Shown here: piece after piece, positions 25,717 to 33,157 of the stretch
Layout: each line of letters starts with the position of its first letter
Numbering within the stretch: the stretch's first letter is position 1
Assembly (NCBI GenBank): GCA_031261505.1
Contig: JAISJN010000001.1
Coordinates: 1 to 64,000, forward strand
Length of the DNA: 64,000 nucleotides
Direction: 5' to 3'
Source: Clostridioides sp.
GTDB lineage: Bacteria; Bacillota; Clostridia; Peptostreptococcales; Peptostreptococcaceae
Notes under the pieces: model-generated
Told to the model about the DNA's origin: nothing
Databases searched by the model: none
What the model saw: the letters and a program-made list of their open reading frames with translations, nothing else
Translations under genes and position numbers: made by a program

Positions 25717-26637
25717 ATGAAAAAAAGGTTTATGTCGATTATTACAGTCCTAGTTCTCGTGATCGCGATGGTTGGATGTAGTAGTGAGACAACAAAGAGG
25801 GAAGTGACGGACAGGTCTGGAAACAAGGTCTTATTGCCGTCAAAAATTGAAAAGGTAATATCTACAGCTCCGTCGAATACAGAGATAATCAGCGATTTAG
25901 GATTTGCGGATAAGCTCGTTGCAGTCGACAACATGTCTGCTGATGTAGAGGGCATAGGCAAGGATGTTGCGAAGATAGACTTTATGAGTCCAGATGCAGA
26001 GGCAATAGTAGGCTTGGAGCCAGATATAATAATTGCGTCTAGTATGAATTCAGGCCAGTCTGGAGAGAGTCCATTCAAGGCGGTTGAGGAAGCTGGAATA
26101 CCAGTAGTGTATATTCCGAGTAGCGATAGCATAGACGGAATAGCTAAGGATGTCGAATTTATATCCGATGTTCTAGGGGTAAAGGAAAAGGGCGATAAGA
26201 TGGTGAGCGATATGAAGGCTAAGATAGAAGAGGTAGCTAAAATCGGTTCATCTATACCAGATAAGGACAAGAAGAATGTGTACTTTGAATTAAACCCAGC
26301 TCCACAGCTAGTAACTTTTGGAAAGGGAACTTTCTTAAACGAAATGATGGATATAATAGGTGCAAAAAACTCATTTGGAGATCAGAAGGGTTGGCTGGCT
26401 CCTAGTGCAGAATCAGTGATAGATAAAAATCCAGACGTGATACTTACCAATGTGAATTTCACAGACAAGCCTATTGAAGAATTAAAGGGCAGGGATGGAT
26501 TTAAAAATATAAATGCAGTGAAGAATAATAAGGTATACCAAATAGATACAAATTCGTCATCTAGACCTACAACTCATATTTTGAAAGCATTAGATGAAAT
26601 GGCTTCTGCCGTTTATCCAGACAAATATGGAAAATAG
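25717..26637 (+). CDS. btuF: Cobalamin ABC transporter substrate-binding lipoprotein
   Basis: 306 residues from the ATG after AGGAGGAAG; an ATG at 25699 lies inside the sequestering hairpin and is not used. Signal peptide with lipobox VGC (Cys21), then a helical-backbone metal/vitamin binding protein (BtuF/FhuD/TroA-like): VTDRSGNKVLLPSKIEKVIS at the start and GLEPDIIIAS near residue 105. B12 specificity is inferred from the riboswitch and operon; a siderophore or heme ligand would be the alternative from protein sequence only. Confidence 0.87.
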   Translation: MKKRFMSIITVLVLVIAMVGCSSETTKREVTDRSGNKVLLPSKIEKVISTAPSNTEIISDLGFADKLVAVDNMSADVEGIGKDVAKIDFMSPDAEAIVGLEPDIIIASSMNSGQSGESPFKAVEEAGIPVVYIPSSDSIDGIAKDVEFISDVLGVKEKGDKMVSDMKAKIEEVAKIGSSIPDKDKKNVYFELNPAPQLVTFGKGTFLNEMMDIIGAKNSFGDQKGWLAPSAESVIDKNPDVILTNVNFTDKPIEELKGRDGFKNINAVKNNKVYQIDTNSSSRPTTHILKALDEMASAVYPDKYGK

Positions 26638-27664
26638 GCAAGCAGGTATAAATAGCTATAAAAGCAAGCTGCTAATAGGAATATTATTTTCGGCAATAAT
26701 TATCAGCATTGGGACTTCCGTAGGGAGTTCCAATATTGGTTTTACGGATACGATATCTGTAATTTTAGAAAAGATGACGAAGATTACATTTAATGATATC
26801 GATAGCAAAACTGTTTCTATAGTCTGGAATCTTAGACTGCCAAGGGTGATTCTAGCCTTCTTGGTAGGAGGTTCGCTCTCTATAAGTGGCTCAGTGGTAC
26901 AGTCGATTTTAAAAAACGAATTGGCATCTCCATACACCCTAGGCGTGTCCGCGGGGGCATCACTAGGTGCAGGAGCAGTGATAATAACAGGTTTATCACT
27001 TCCTCTCATAGGACAATTCACAATGCCACTGGTAGGATTTTTATTTGCGATGGCAACTATATACTTTGTCATACTAATAGCGAGCAAGCTCGATAAGACT
27101 ATGTCAAATAACACCATAGTGCTGTTTGGGATGGTATTTTCGCTGTTTGTAAACGCAATATTGACAACTCTTACAGCTATGTTTCAAAAAGAACTCAAGA
27201 GTATAGTGATGTGGCAGATGGGGAGTTTCGCTATGAGGGGTTGGCTTTACGTAAAACTTATAATTCCGTTTTTCATAATAGGTACGCTAGGTGTGCTTAG
27301 GTACACCAAGGAGATGGATATACTGACATTTGGCGAGGAACAGGCGAGGTCTGTCGGAGTTGAAACTACAAGCGTTAGAAAAAAACTCTTTATATACTCC
27401 ACTATATTGACCGGAGGAGCGGTGTCGCTCAGCGGGACAATTGGATTTGTAGACCTCATTGCACCTCACGTAGCTAGAAAGATAGTAGGTTCAGCACATA
27501 AGTACGTCATTCCGATGTCGTTTATGGTCGGGGGAAGCCTTATGGTAGTGACTGACCTTATATCGAGGACGATTATTTCACCAGCGGAACTTCCAGTAGG
27601 AGCGATAACTGCTCTTATAGGTGCACCGTTCTTTGCGTGGGTGTATTTTAGCAAGAAAAAATAG
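26627..27664 (+). CDS. btuC: Cobalamin ABC transporter permease (FecCD family)
   Basis: 345 residues from the ATG at 26627, overlapping the btuF end by 11 bases; neither this nor the ATG at 26594 has a good ribosome-binding site, which suggests translational coupling. About ten hydrophobic segments; family landmarks RLPRVILAFLVGGSLSISG, YTLGVSAGASLGAG, and GTIGFVDLIAPHVARKIVG with the EAA-like coupling helix near the C terminus. Confidence 0.9.
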   Translation: MENRQAGINSYKSKLLIGILFSAIIISIGTSVGSSNIGFTDTISVILEKMTKITFNDIDSKTVSIVWNLRLPRVILAFLVGGSLSISGSVVQSILKNELASPYTLGVSAGASLGAGAVIITGLSLPLIGQFTMPLVGFLFAMATIYFVILIASKLDKTMSNNTIVLFGMVFSLFVNAILTTLTAMFQKELKSIVMWQMGSFAMRGWLYVKLIIPFFIIGTLGVLRYTKEMDILTFGEEQARSVGVETTSVRKKLFIYSTILTGGAVSLSGTIGFVDLIAPHVARKIVGSAHKYVIPMSFMVGGSLMVVTDLISRTIISPAELPVGAITALIGAPFFAWVYFSKKK

Positions 27665-27688
27665 AAAGCTTAAAGGTAAGGTGGTATC

Positions 27689-28471
27689 ATGTTGGAAATC
27701 AAGAACCTCTCTAGTGGATACGGAGGAGTGGATATAATCAGAGACATGAATTTCAAGGTCGATAGGGGAGAGACCCTTTGCATAGTAGGACCAAATGGAT
27801 GTGGAAAGAGCACGCTTCTAAAGTCTATAGCAAATCTTTTGGATTATAGGGGCGTTGTAAATATAGATGGTGAAGATGTTAAGAAACTCAGCAGAAAGGA
27901 ACTCGCAAAGAAGATTGGATTAATGGGGCAGATGTCAGAGGTGTATCTACCGTACACGGTGTACGAGACAGTATCTCTCGGAAGATATGCACATACTACA
28001 GGATTTTTAAAGAATTTAACAAAAGAGGATTCAGATATAATTGAAGAGGCAATCAAGAGGGTTGGGCTGTACGATGTCAAAGATAAATTAATAGATGAAC
28101 TATCTGGAGGGCAACTTCAGAGGACGTTTTTGGCTAGGGTGTTGGCTCAGGATCCAGATATAATACTTTTGGACGAACCGACAAACCACCTGGACTTAAA
28201 ACACCAACTGGATCTTTTAGGATATCTGACTAAATGGGCGAGGGATAAGGAGAAGACCGTGATAGGAGTACTACACGATTTAAACCTGGTTCAATACTAC
28301 GGAGACAACGCTATACTTATGGACGATGGAGAAATAGTGGCTTACGGCGTGCCAAATGAGGTACTAGATGGTCAGACATTAAAGGAAATATACAATATAG
28401 ACATCAGGAGATTTATGCTAGATTCTCTTGAAAACTGGAAGATGACTAGAGAGAGTAGAGTCGCGAAATAA
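27689..28471 (+). CDS. btuD: Cobalamin ABC transporter ATP-binding protein
   Basis: 260 residues of FecE/BtuD type: Walker A GPNGCGKS at residues 34-41, signature LSGGQLQR and Walker B IILLDEPTNHLD, H-loop VLHDLN. TTG-like ambiguity is absent: ATG after TAAGGTGG. Last gene of the riboswitch-controlled btuFCD unit. Confidence 0.92.
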   Translation: MLEIKNLSSGYGGVDIIRDMNFKVDRGETLCIVGPNGCGKSTLLKSIANLLDYRGVVNIDGEDVKKLSRKELAKKIGLMGQMSEVYLPYTVYETVSLGRYAHTTGFLKNLTKEDSDIIEEAIKRVGLYDVKDKLIDELSGGQLQRTFLARVLAQDPDIILLDEPTNHLDLKHQLDLLGYLTKWARDKEKTVIGVLHDLNLVQYYGDNAILMDDGEIVAYGVPNEVLDGQTLKEIYNIDIRRFMLDSLENWKMTRESRVAK

Positions 28472-28601
28472 ATTAGAGTTGCGAAATAAATTAGAGCTTA
28501 ATAAAATCAAGGATTTAGATTGGCGAAAAGTTGGATAAACTGTAAGATGGCTCGCTAGAACAGACTCACACATAAAATGAAGGATGGAGAGGGGTGATAA
28601 A

Positions 28602-30818
28602 ATGGAGAAAGTAGAGGGGATTGTAAGCGAGATAGTATTTACCAACGAGGGTAATGGATATACGATAGCACATGTTTCAACAGATGACGACGATATAGTG
28701 GTCGTGGGATGTATGCCTACAATAAGCGTGGGCGAAAGTATAGAAGCTACGGGTAAATGGACAAACCACAAAAAATACGGTCTACAATTCCAAGCTGATA
28801 GTTTTGTACCCGTCAAACCAGCAACGCTAGAAGGGGTCTACCTTTACCTAGCATCTGGAATGATAGGTGGAATAAAGGAAAAAATGGCGAATAGGATAGT
28901 TGAAAAATTCGGATTAGACACCTTGGATATAATACAAAACGACCCTGAAAGACTTCTCGAAGTCGATGGAATAGGTAGGAAGACCGTAAAAAAAATAGTG
29001 AAATCATTCGAAGACGACAAGGAACTCAGAAATATAATCGTCGAGCTTTCACCATATGGTATCACTCCTACGTACTGCCTTAGAATATATAAGACGTACA
29101 AGGAAAAATCACTTGAGGTGATAAGTCAAAATCCGTACAGACTGGCTGGAGATATAAGGGGAATAGGGTTTAAAAAGGCGGATAAGATAGCTGAAAAGAT
29201 AGGAATTCCAAAGGACTCCAGGGATAGGGTCTCACAGGGAATACTATTTGTACTAGATTCGGCATTAAACGACGGCAACACCTGTCTTCCGAAAAATATT
29301 TTGACAGATGAGTCTAAAAATCTGCTAGAAGTCGATAATGATGTTATAGGCGAGTGCATGTACGAACTAATCCTAGCGAGCAAACTACAGATTGAAAAGA
29401 TCAACGGAGTTGAGTATGTATACCTGATGAAATATTTCCTAGCTGAAAACGGAGTATGTTCAAAGATTGCAAAGTTAACTCAGTTTGAATTCACAGATCT
29501 GAACCTAGATATAGATGAGGAAATAAGGTCGGTTGAGCAGTCAGAGGATATAAAGTTAGCGGACAACCAGAGGGAGGCTGTCAGGGAGTGTGTGGAAAAT
29601 GGACTCGTAATAGTTACTGGAGGTCCTGGTACTGGTAAGACGACGACGATCAATTCTATAATAAAAATATTTGAAAAAAACGATAAGGAAGTCATGTTGA
29701 CAGCTCCGACTGGGAGAGCGGCTAAGAGGATGAGCGAAACAACTGGAAAAGAAGCTAAGACGATCCATAGACTTTTAGAGATGGGTATGTCTACTGAAGA
29801 CAATCTCGTATTCTTTAAAAACGAGGATGAGCCTATAAAGGCAGATGTCATAATAGTCGATGAGGTATCCATGGTAGATATTATGTTGATGTACAACCTA
29901 CTTAAGGCGGTCTCACTAGGCACTAGATTGATACTTGTAGGTGACAGCGACCAATTACCTTCAGTAGGAGCCGGAAACGTCCTAAAGGATATGATAGACT
30001 CTCAGGTAGTCACTACGGTTAGGCTGACAGAGATATTCAGACAGGCACAGGAAAGCATGATAGTCGTAAATGCCCATAGGATAAACAGTGGGAAGCCTCT
30101 CTATCTGAATTCGAAGGACAAGGACTTCTTCTTTATACAAAAGAACGCCCAGACGGACATATTAAACGAGATAATAGGACTTGTCGGCGAGAGGTTGCCG
30201 AAATTCTATGGATTTGACAAGTTAAAGGACATACAGATTCTATCTCCTATGAGAAAGGGCGAGGCCGGTGTAAACAACCTCAATGCTGAACTGCAGAAAT
30301 ACCTAAATCCAAAGGATAGATTGAAGCAAGAGGAGGCATTTGGAAGCAGGGTATTTAGAGTTGGAGACAAGGTCATGCAGATAAAGAACAACTACTCAAA
30401 GACATGGGAAAATGAGGACGAGACCGAGTCTGGAGATGGAGTGTACAACGGTGATATAGGCTATGTGTACCATATTGACAAGAGCGACAAGAAATTATAT
30501 GTAATATTTGACTCAGAGAGAATAGTTGAGTATGAATTCAGCGAGCTAGACGAGATAGAGCATAGTTTCTGCACGACGATACACAAGAGCCAGGGAAGTG
30601 AGTTTCCAGCGGTAGTTATTCCGATAACATGGGCGCCACCTATGTTGTTGAGCAGAAATTTACTTTATACAGCGGTGACTAGGGCTAAAAATCTTGTGGT
30701 ACTGGTAGGAGAAGTTAGGTTTTTAGAGTACATGATAAAAAACAACAGGGTAAACGACAGGTATTCAGAACTTGCTTATAAGTTAAATAAATTCAAACGA
30801 GAGGGGATAATGGTATAG
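28602..30818 (+). CDS. recD2: RecD-like DNA helicase RecD2
   Basis: 738 residues from the ATG after GAGAGGGGTG. N-terminal OB-like and helix-hairpin-helix regions (YLASGMIGGIKEKMANRIVE and ERLLEVDGIGRKTVKKIV) precede a superfamily 1B helicase core: Walker A GGPGTGKTT at residues 340-348, VDEVSMVDIML (Walker B), DSDQLPSVGAG, and the C-terminal FCTTIHKSQGSEFPAVV and LLYTAVTRAK motifs. This RecBC-independent form acts in DNA repair. It overlaps comFC. Confidence 0.95.
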   Translation: MEKVEGIVSEIVFTNEGNGYTIAHVSTDDDDIVVVGCMPTISVGESIEATGKWTNHKKYGLQFQADSFVPVKPATLEGVYLYLASGMIGGIKEKMANRIVEKFGLDTLDIIQNDPERLLEVDGIGRKTVKKIVKSFEDDKELRNIIVELSPYGITPTYCLRIYKTYKEKSLEVISQNPYRLAGDIRGIGFKKADKIAEKIGIPKDSRDRVSQGILFVLDSALNDGNTCLPKNILTDESKNLLEVDNDVIGECMYELILASKLQIEKINGVEYVYLMKYFLAENGVCSKIAKLTQFEFTDLNLDIDEEIRSVEQSEDIKLADNQREAVRECVENGLVIVTGGPGTGKTTTINSIIKIFEKNDKEVMLTAPTGRAAKRMSETTGKEAKTIHRLLEMGMSTEDNLVFFKNEDEPIKADVIIVDEVSMVDIMLMYNLLKAVSLGTRLILVGDSDQLPSVGAGNVLKDMIDSQVVTTVRLTEIFRQAQESMIVVNAHRINSGKPLYLNSKDKDFFFIQKNAQTDILNEIIGLVGERLPKFYGFDKLKDIQILSPMRKGEAGVNNLNAELQKYLNPKDRLKQEEAFGSRVFRVGDKVMQIKNNYSKTWENEDETESGDGVYNGDIGYVYHIDKSDKKLYVIFDSERIVEYEFSELDEIEHSFCTTIHKSQGSEFPAVVIPITWAPPMLLSRNLLYTAVTRAKNLVVLVGEVRFLEYMIKNNRVNDRYSELAYKLNKFKREGIMV

Positions 30819-31585
30819 TTATCAAAGATATATTCAAGTCTGTACTCGAGTGGCTCTATCCTGAAAATATAAGTTGTATCCTATGCAATAGACCAATCTA
30901 TAAGTCAAACACCTACTCTATGTGTAGGTACTGTTTCGAAGAAATAAATTTCATATTGGACGGATGCAGTAAATGCGGAAAATTTATTAAGAACTACAGC
31001 TTGGAGAAGGAATTTTTAACAGGTTGTAGTTTTTGCTATAAGAAGAACTTTTATTTTGACAGAGCGATATCCTGTATAGAGTACGACGATGTGAGCAAAA
31101 GGCTGGTTTTAGACCTAAAATATAGTAGAAAAACCTATATTGCAAAGTACGCAGCACAGATTATGAGCGAGAAACTAGAGCTTGAAGAGCTGGAGTTTGA
31201 TTATATCAATTCTGTTCCACTACATAAAAAACGATACGACAAGAGGGGGTTCAATCAATCGGAAAAAATAGCTAGCAGGCTTTCTGAAATAATAAACGTT
31301 CCCTTGGTGGACTGCGTAAAGAGGACTAAAAACACTGAAATGCTCTACAAGTTGGAAAAAGGCAATAGAGAGAAGGAGCTGCGTGGGGCATTTGAACTTG
31401 GAGAAGACATAGAGTTGGTGCAGGGAAAGAGAATACTCATAGTAGACGATGTATTCACGACAGGTGCTACGGTAAATGAAATCTCGAAATTGCTCAAGTT
31501 AAATGGCGTCGATGAAATTTATGTGATGACCTTGCTTACAAAGAGCAGTAAAAAGTACGTTGAAGACGATGGAGAAATAAGTTGA
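30815..31585 (+). CDS. comFC: ComF family phosphoribosyltransferase-like protein (ComFC), non-canonical start
   Basis: The conserved reading frame extends upstream of the first ATG (30920) and encodes VLEWLYPENISCILCNRP, with the first zinc cysteine pair needed for the family's double-CxxC ribbon (CxxC here, CRYC, CSKC, CSFC). No ATG, GTG or TTG exists between that segment and the upstream stop; the best candidate is ATA at 30815, nine bases after GAGGGG and overlapping the recD2 stop (ATAG). Full length is then 256 residues. The PRPP-loop ILIVDDVFTTGATVNE is intact. Role: DNA uptake/competence or repair in the cytosol. If the ATG is used, the protein would lose part of its zinc site. Confidence 0.8.
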   Translation: MVIKDIFKSVLEWLYPENISCILCNRPIYKSNTYSMCRYCFEEINFILDGCSKCGKFIKNYSLEKEFLTGCSFCYKKNFYFDRAISCIEYDDVSKRLVLDLKYSRKTYIAKYAAQIMSEKLELEELEFDYINSVPLHKKRYDKRGFNQSEKIASRLSEIINVPLVDCVKRTKNTEMLYKLEKGNREKELRGAFELGEDIELVQGKRILIVDDVFTTGATVNEISKLLKLNGVDEIYVMTLLTKSSKKYVEDDGEIS

Positions 31586-31646
31586 CAATAGGTTACCTGA
31601 GAACGAAATCGCCAAATAGCTATGTATCGAAACGACAGTTAAACTC

Positions 31647-31675
31647 TTGACAAAACGAATTAAAAACATTAAAAT
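31647..31675 (+). promoter_or_regulatory. Strong sigma-A promoter of the raiA RNA
   Basis: TTGACA (31647-31652), exactly 17 bases, TAAAAT (31670-31675). The predicted start is near 31682. Confidence 0.85.
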
Positions 31676-31681
31676 AATCAA

Positions 31682-31914
31682 GTATCTAGGTTCGTGATTG
31701 CAAGTCCAAGCCAGACGCAGGCAAAGGGATCCACGTAAGCTAATGATAAAATGTCGTCAGTGATCATGGTGCGTCCTAGAAGTAAGCCCTACCGTGAAAA
31801 ACGAGAGAGGTAATAGTGCGGCAAACCCAAGCGAACCCTCCAGTAGGCGAGTGTGGGGTCAAAGATCAGGTCGACTAGATATACGGAGCTGTTGCATTTT
31901 GCAACAGCTCTTCT
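31682..31914 (+). ncRNA. raiA-type structured non-coding RNA
   Basis: About 230 bases bounded by a strong promoter and a perfect terminator, rich in G/C compared with its surroundings and without a credible ORF. Segments such as GTGCGGCAAACCCAAGCGAA and CTCCAGTAGGCGAGTGTGGG indicate a folded RNA. Its place directly between comFC and the hibernation factor gene is that of the raiA motif RNA of Firmicutes. The family call is from position, size and general character; a covariance search was not possible. Confidence 0.75.
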
Positions 31915-31915
31915 T
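31885..31915 (+). terminator. Terminator of the raiA RNA
   Basis: GAGCTGTTGC (31886-31895) and GCAACAGCTC (31901-31910) form a perfect stem followed by TTCTTT. Confidence 0.85.
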
Positions 31916-31952
31916 TAGGTATATAAATGTTATGTGATGTAGATAAATGCTA

Positions 31953-32066
31953 TGTGGATAAATGGCGAAAAAAATCAAACTAAAAGCTCTGAAATATCAA
32001 CTTATACACAAAGTTATCCACATTATCCAGAGATATTCCACAAACTTGTCCACAAGCTGTGTATAA
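31953..32066. promoter_or_regulatory. Cluster of DnaA-box-like sites
   Basis: Perfect TTATNCACA sites at 31953-31961 (-), 32002-32010 (+), 32014-32022 (+) and 32058-32066 (-), plus one-mismatch sites TTATCCAGA 32023-32031, TATTCCACA 32034-32042 and TTGTCCACA 32046-32054. Seven sites in 114 bases is far above chance. It could be a DnaA titration cluster, a secondary DnaA-regulated site, or DnaA control of hpf. Confidence 0.7.
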
Positions 32067-32106
32067 CTTGAGACAAATATCCCCACCATATGTTCACCAT
32101 TTAATT
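32062..32106 (+). repeat. Dispersed hairpin element, copy 4 (internally shortened)
   Basis: TAACTTGAGACAAATATCCCCACC joins directly to TTCACCATTTAATTTAAT, the right end; the loop and return arm are missing. It overlaps the last DnaA box. Confidence 0.55.
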
Positions 32107-32208
32107 TAATTAGAGAAAAATTTTTTTAAAAATTACTACAATTTATATCCCAAACAGGGTATAATCATCTTAAGAACTATTTCGCTTTAAAAAAAAGGAG
32201 GAATAAGT

Positions 32209-32766
32209 ATGAACATAATAATAACAGGAAGACAAATAGAAATAACAGACGCAATAAGGGACAAGGTTGAAAAACAACTAGAAAAGTTAGGCAACTTCAT
32301 AGGTGAAAGCACAGACGTGAAAGTAACGATAAGTGCAAGAAAAGAGAGACAGACTATAGAGGTTACCGTACATCCAGTAAGTGGACCGGTGGTAAGGGCA
32401 GAAGACACTGAAATAGATTTATATTCAGCTATAGACAGAGTTTCTGACAAGTTAAAGACTCAAATGAATAAGTACAGCAAGAGAATAAGGGATAGAAGAA
32501 CTGAAAACGATAGCATAAGATTTATGGAAGCTGAAGTCAACACACCGGATATCGATGCAGATTTCGACGATGCGGGCGATGACTATGATATAAAAATCGA
32601 AAGACATAAAAAATTCAATATAAAGCCGATGACCGAAGAAGAAGCCGTGCTTCAAATGGATTTACTAGGACATGATTTCTACGTATTCAGACATGACAGC
32701 ACTGATGAGGTAGCGGTTGTATACAGACGTTACAACGGTGGATACGGAATAATAGAACAAGAGTAA
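32209..32766 (+). CDS. hpf: Ribosome hibernation promoting factor, long form
   Basis: 185 residues. The N-terminal beta-alpha-beta domain (about 1-100, MNIIITGRQIEITDAIRDKV onwards) binds the 30S decoding region; a linker leads to the C-terminal domain (about 125-185, KIERHKKFNIKPMTEEEAVLQM) that dimerises to form 100S ribosomes. AAGGAGG precedes the ATG. The hpf-secA-prfB order is common in Firmicutes. Older names are RaiA or YvyD. Confidence 0.94.
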   Translation: MNIIITGRQIEITDAIRDKVEKQLEKLGNFIGESTDVKVTISARKERQTIEVTVHPVSGPVVRAEDTEIDLYSAIDRVSDKLKTQMNKYSKRIRDRRTENDSIRFMEAEVNTPDIDADFDDAGDDYDIKIERHKKFNIKPMTEEEAVLQMDLLGHDFYVFRHDSTDEVAVVYRRYNGGYGIIEQE

Positions 32767-33157
32767 TATTTCACAAAAAATAAAATTCAAAAAATGACTT
32801 TTAAAGGTCCAATTAATGCTATAATATATATTATGCGATTTTTGGGCCTTTTTTAATGGTTATTTATAGTTTTTAGAGTCAAAAGCCTATTAAACAGCGT
32901 ACAATCGCCAATTATATACGGAGGTTGCGCAGTGGGGATTTCGACCACTTCTAAATGAAATTAAGCCAGCATTGCTAGAGGAGGGTGGATATTTCTAAAT
33001 TTATAGACTGAAAGCTCGAGCTATTGTATACCAAAACACAAGGAAACAAGCAGTTGAATTACCATAAAATAAAGGGACGGAAATATGTTGTAGAGAATAT
33101 TAACAGTCAGATGATAAAAATACAGAACCAAAAAGATAAATGAGGAGAGATAATATT
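32767..33157. other. Intergenic region hpf-secA
   Basis: 391 bases; after the hpf terminator nothing recognisable was seen until the secA ribosome-binding site AGGAGAG. No ORF with support. Confidence 0.5.
32803..32856 (+). terminator. Terminator of hpf
   Basis: AAAGGTCC pairs with GGGCCTTT, with an inner hairpin GCTATAAT/ATTATGC in the loop and T6 after the stem. Confidence 0.7.

Larger units (their letters stand above)
31586..32208. other. Intergenic region comFC-hpf
   Basis: 623 bases: raiA RNA promoter, RNA and terminator, the DnaA-box cluster, a partial dispersed element (32062-32106), and a TATAAT at 32160-32165 that is the likely hpf -10. Confidence 0.8.

Noticed and set aside
31953-32066. 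Chromosomal origin oriC
   Set aside because: No dnaA, dnaN, rpmH or gyr genes nearby, and no AT-rich DUE with 13-mers recognised; a DnaA-box cluster is the more careful call.
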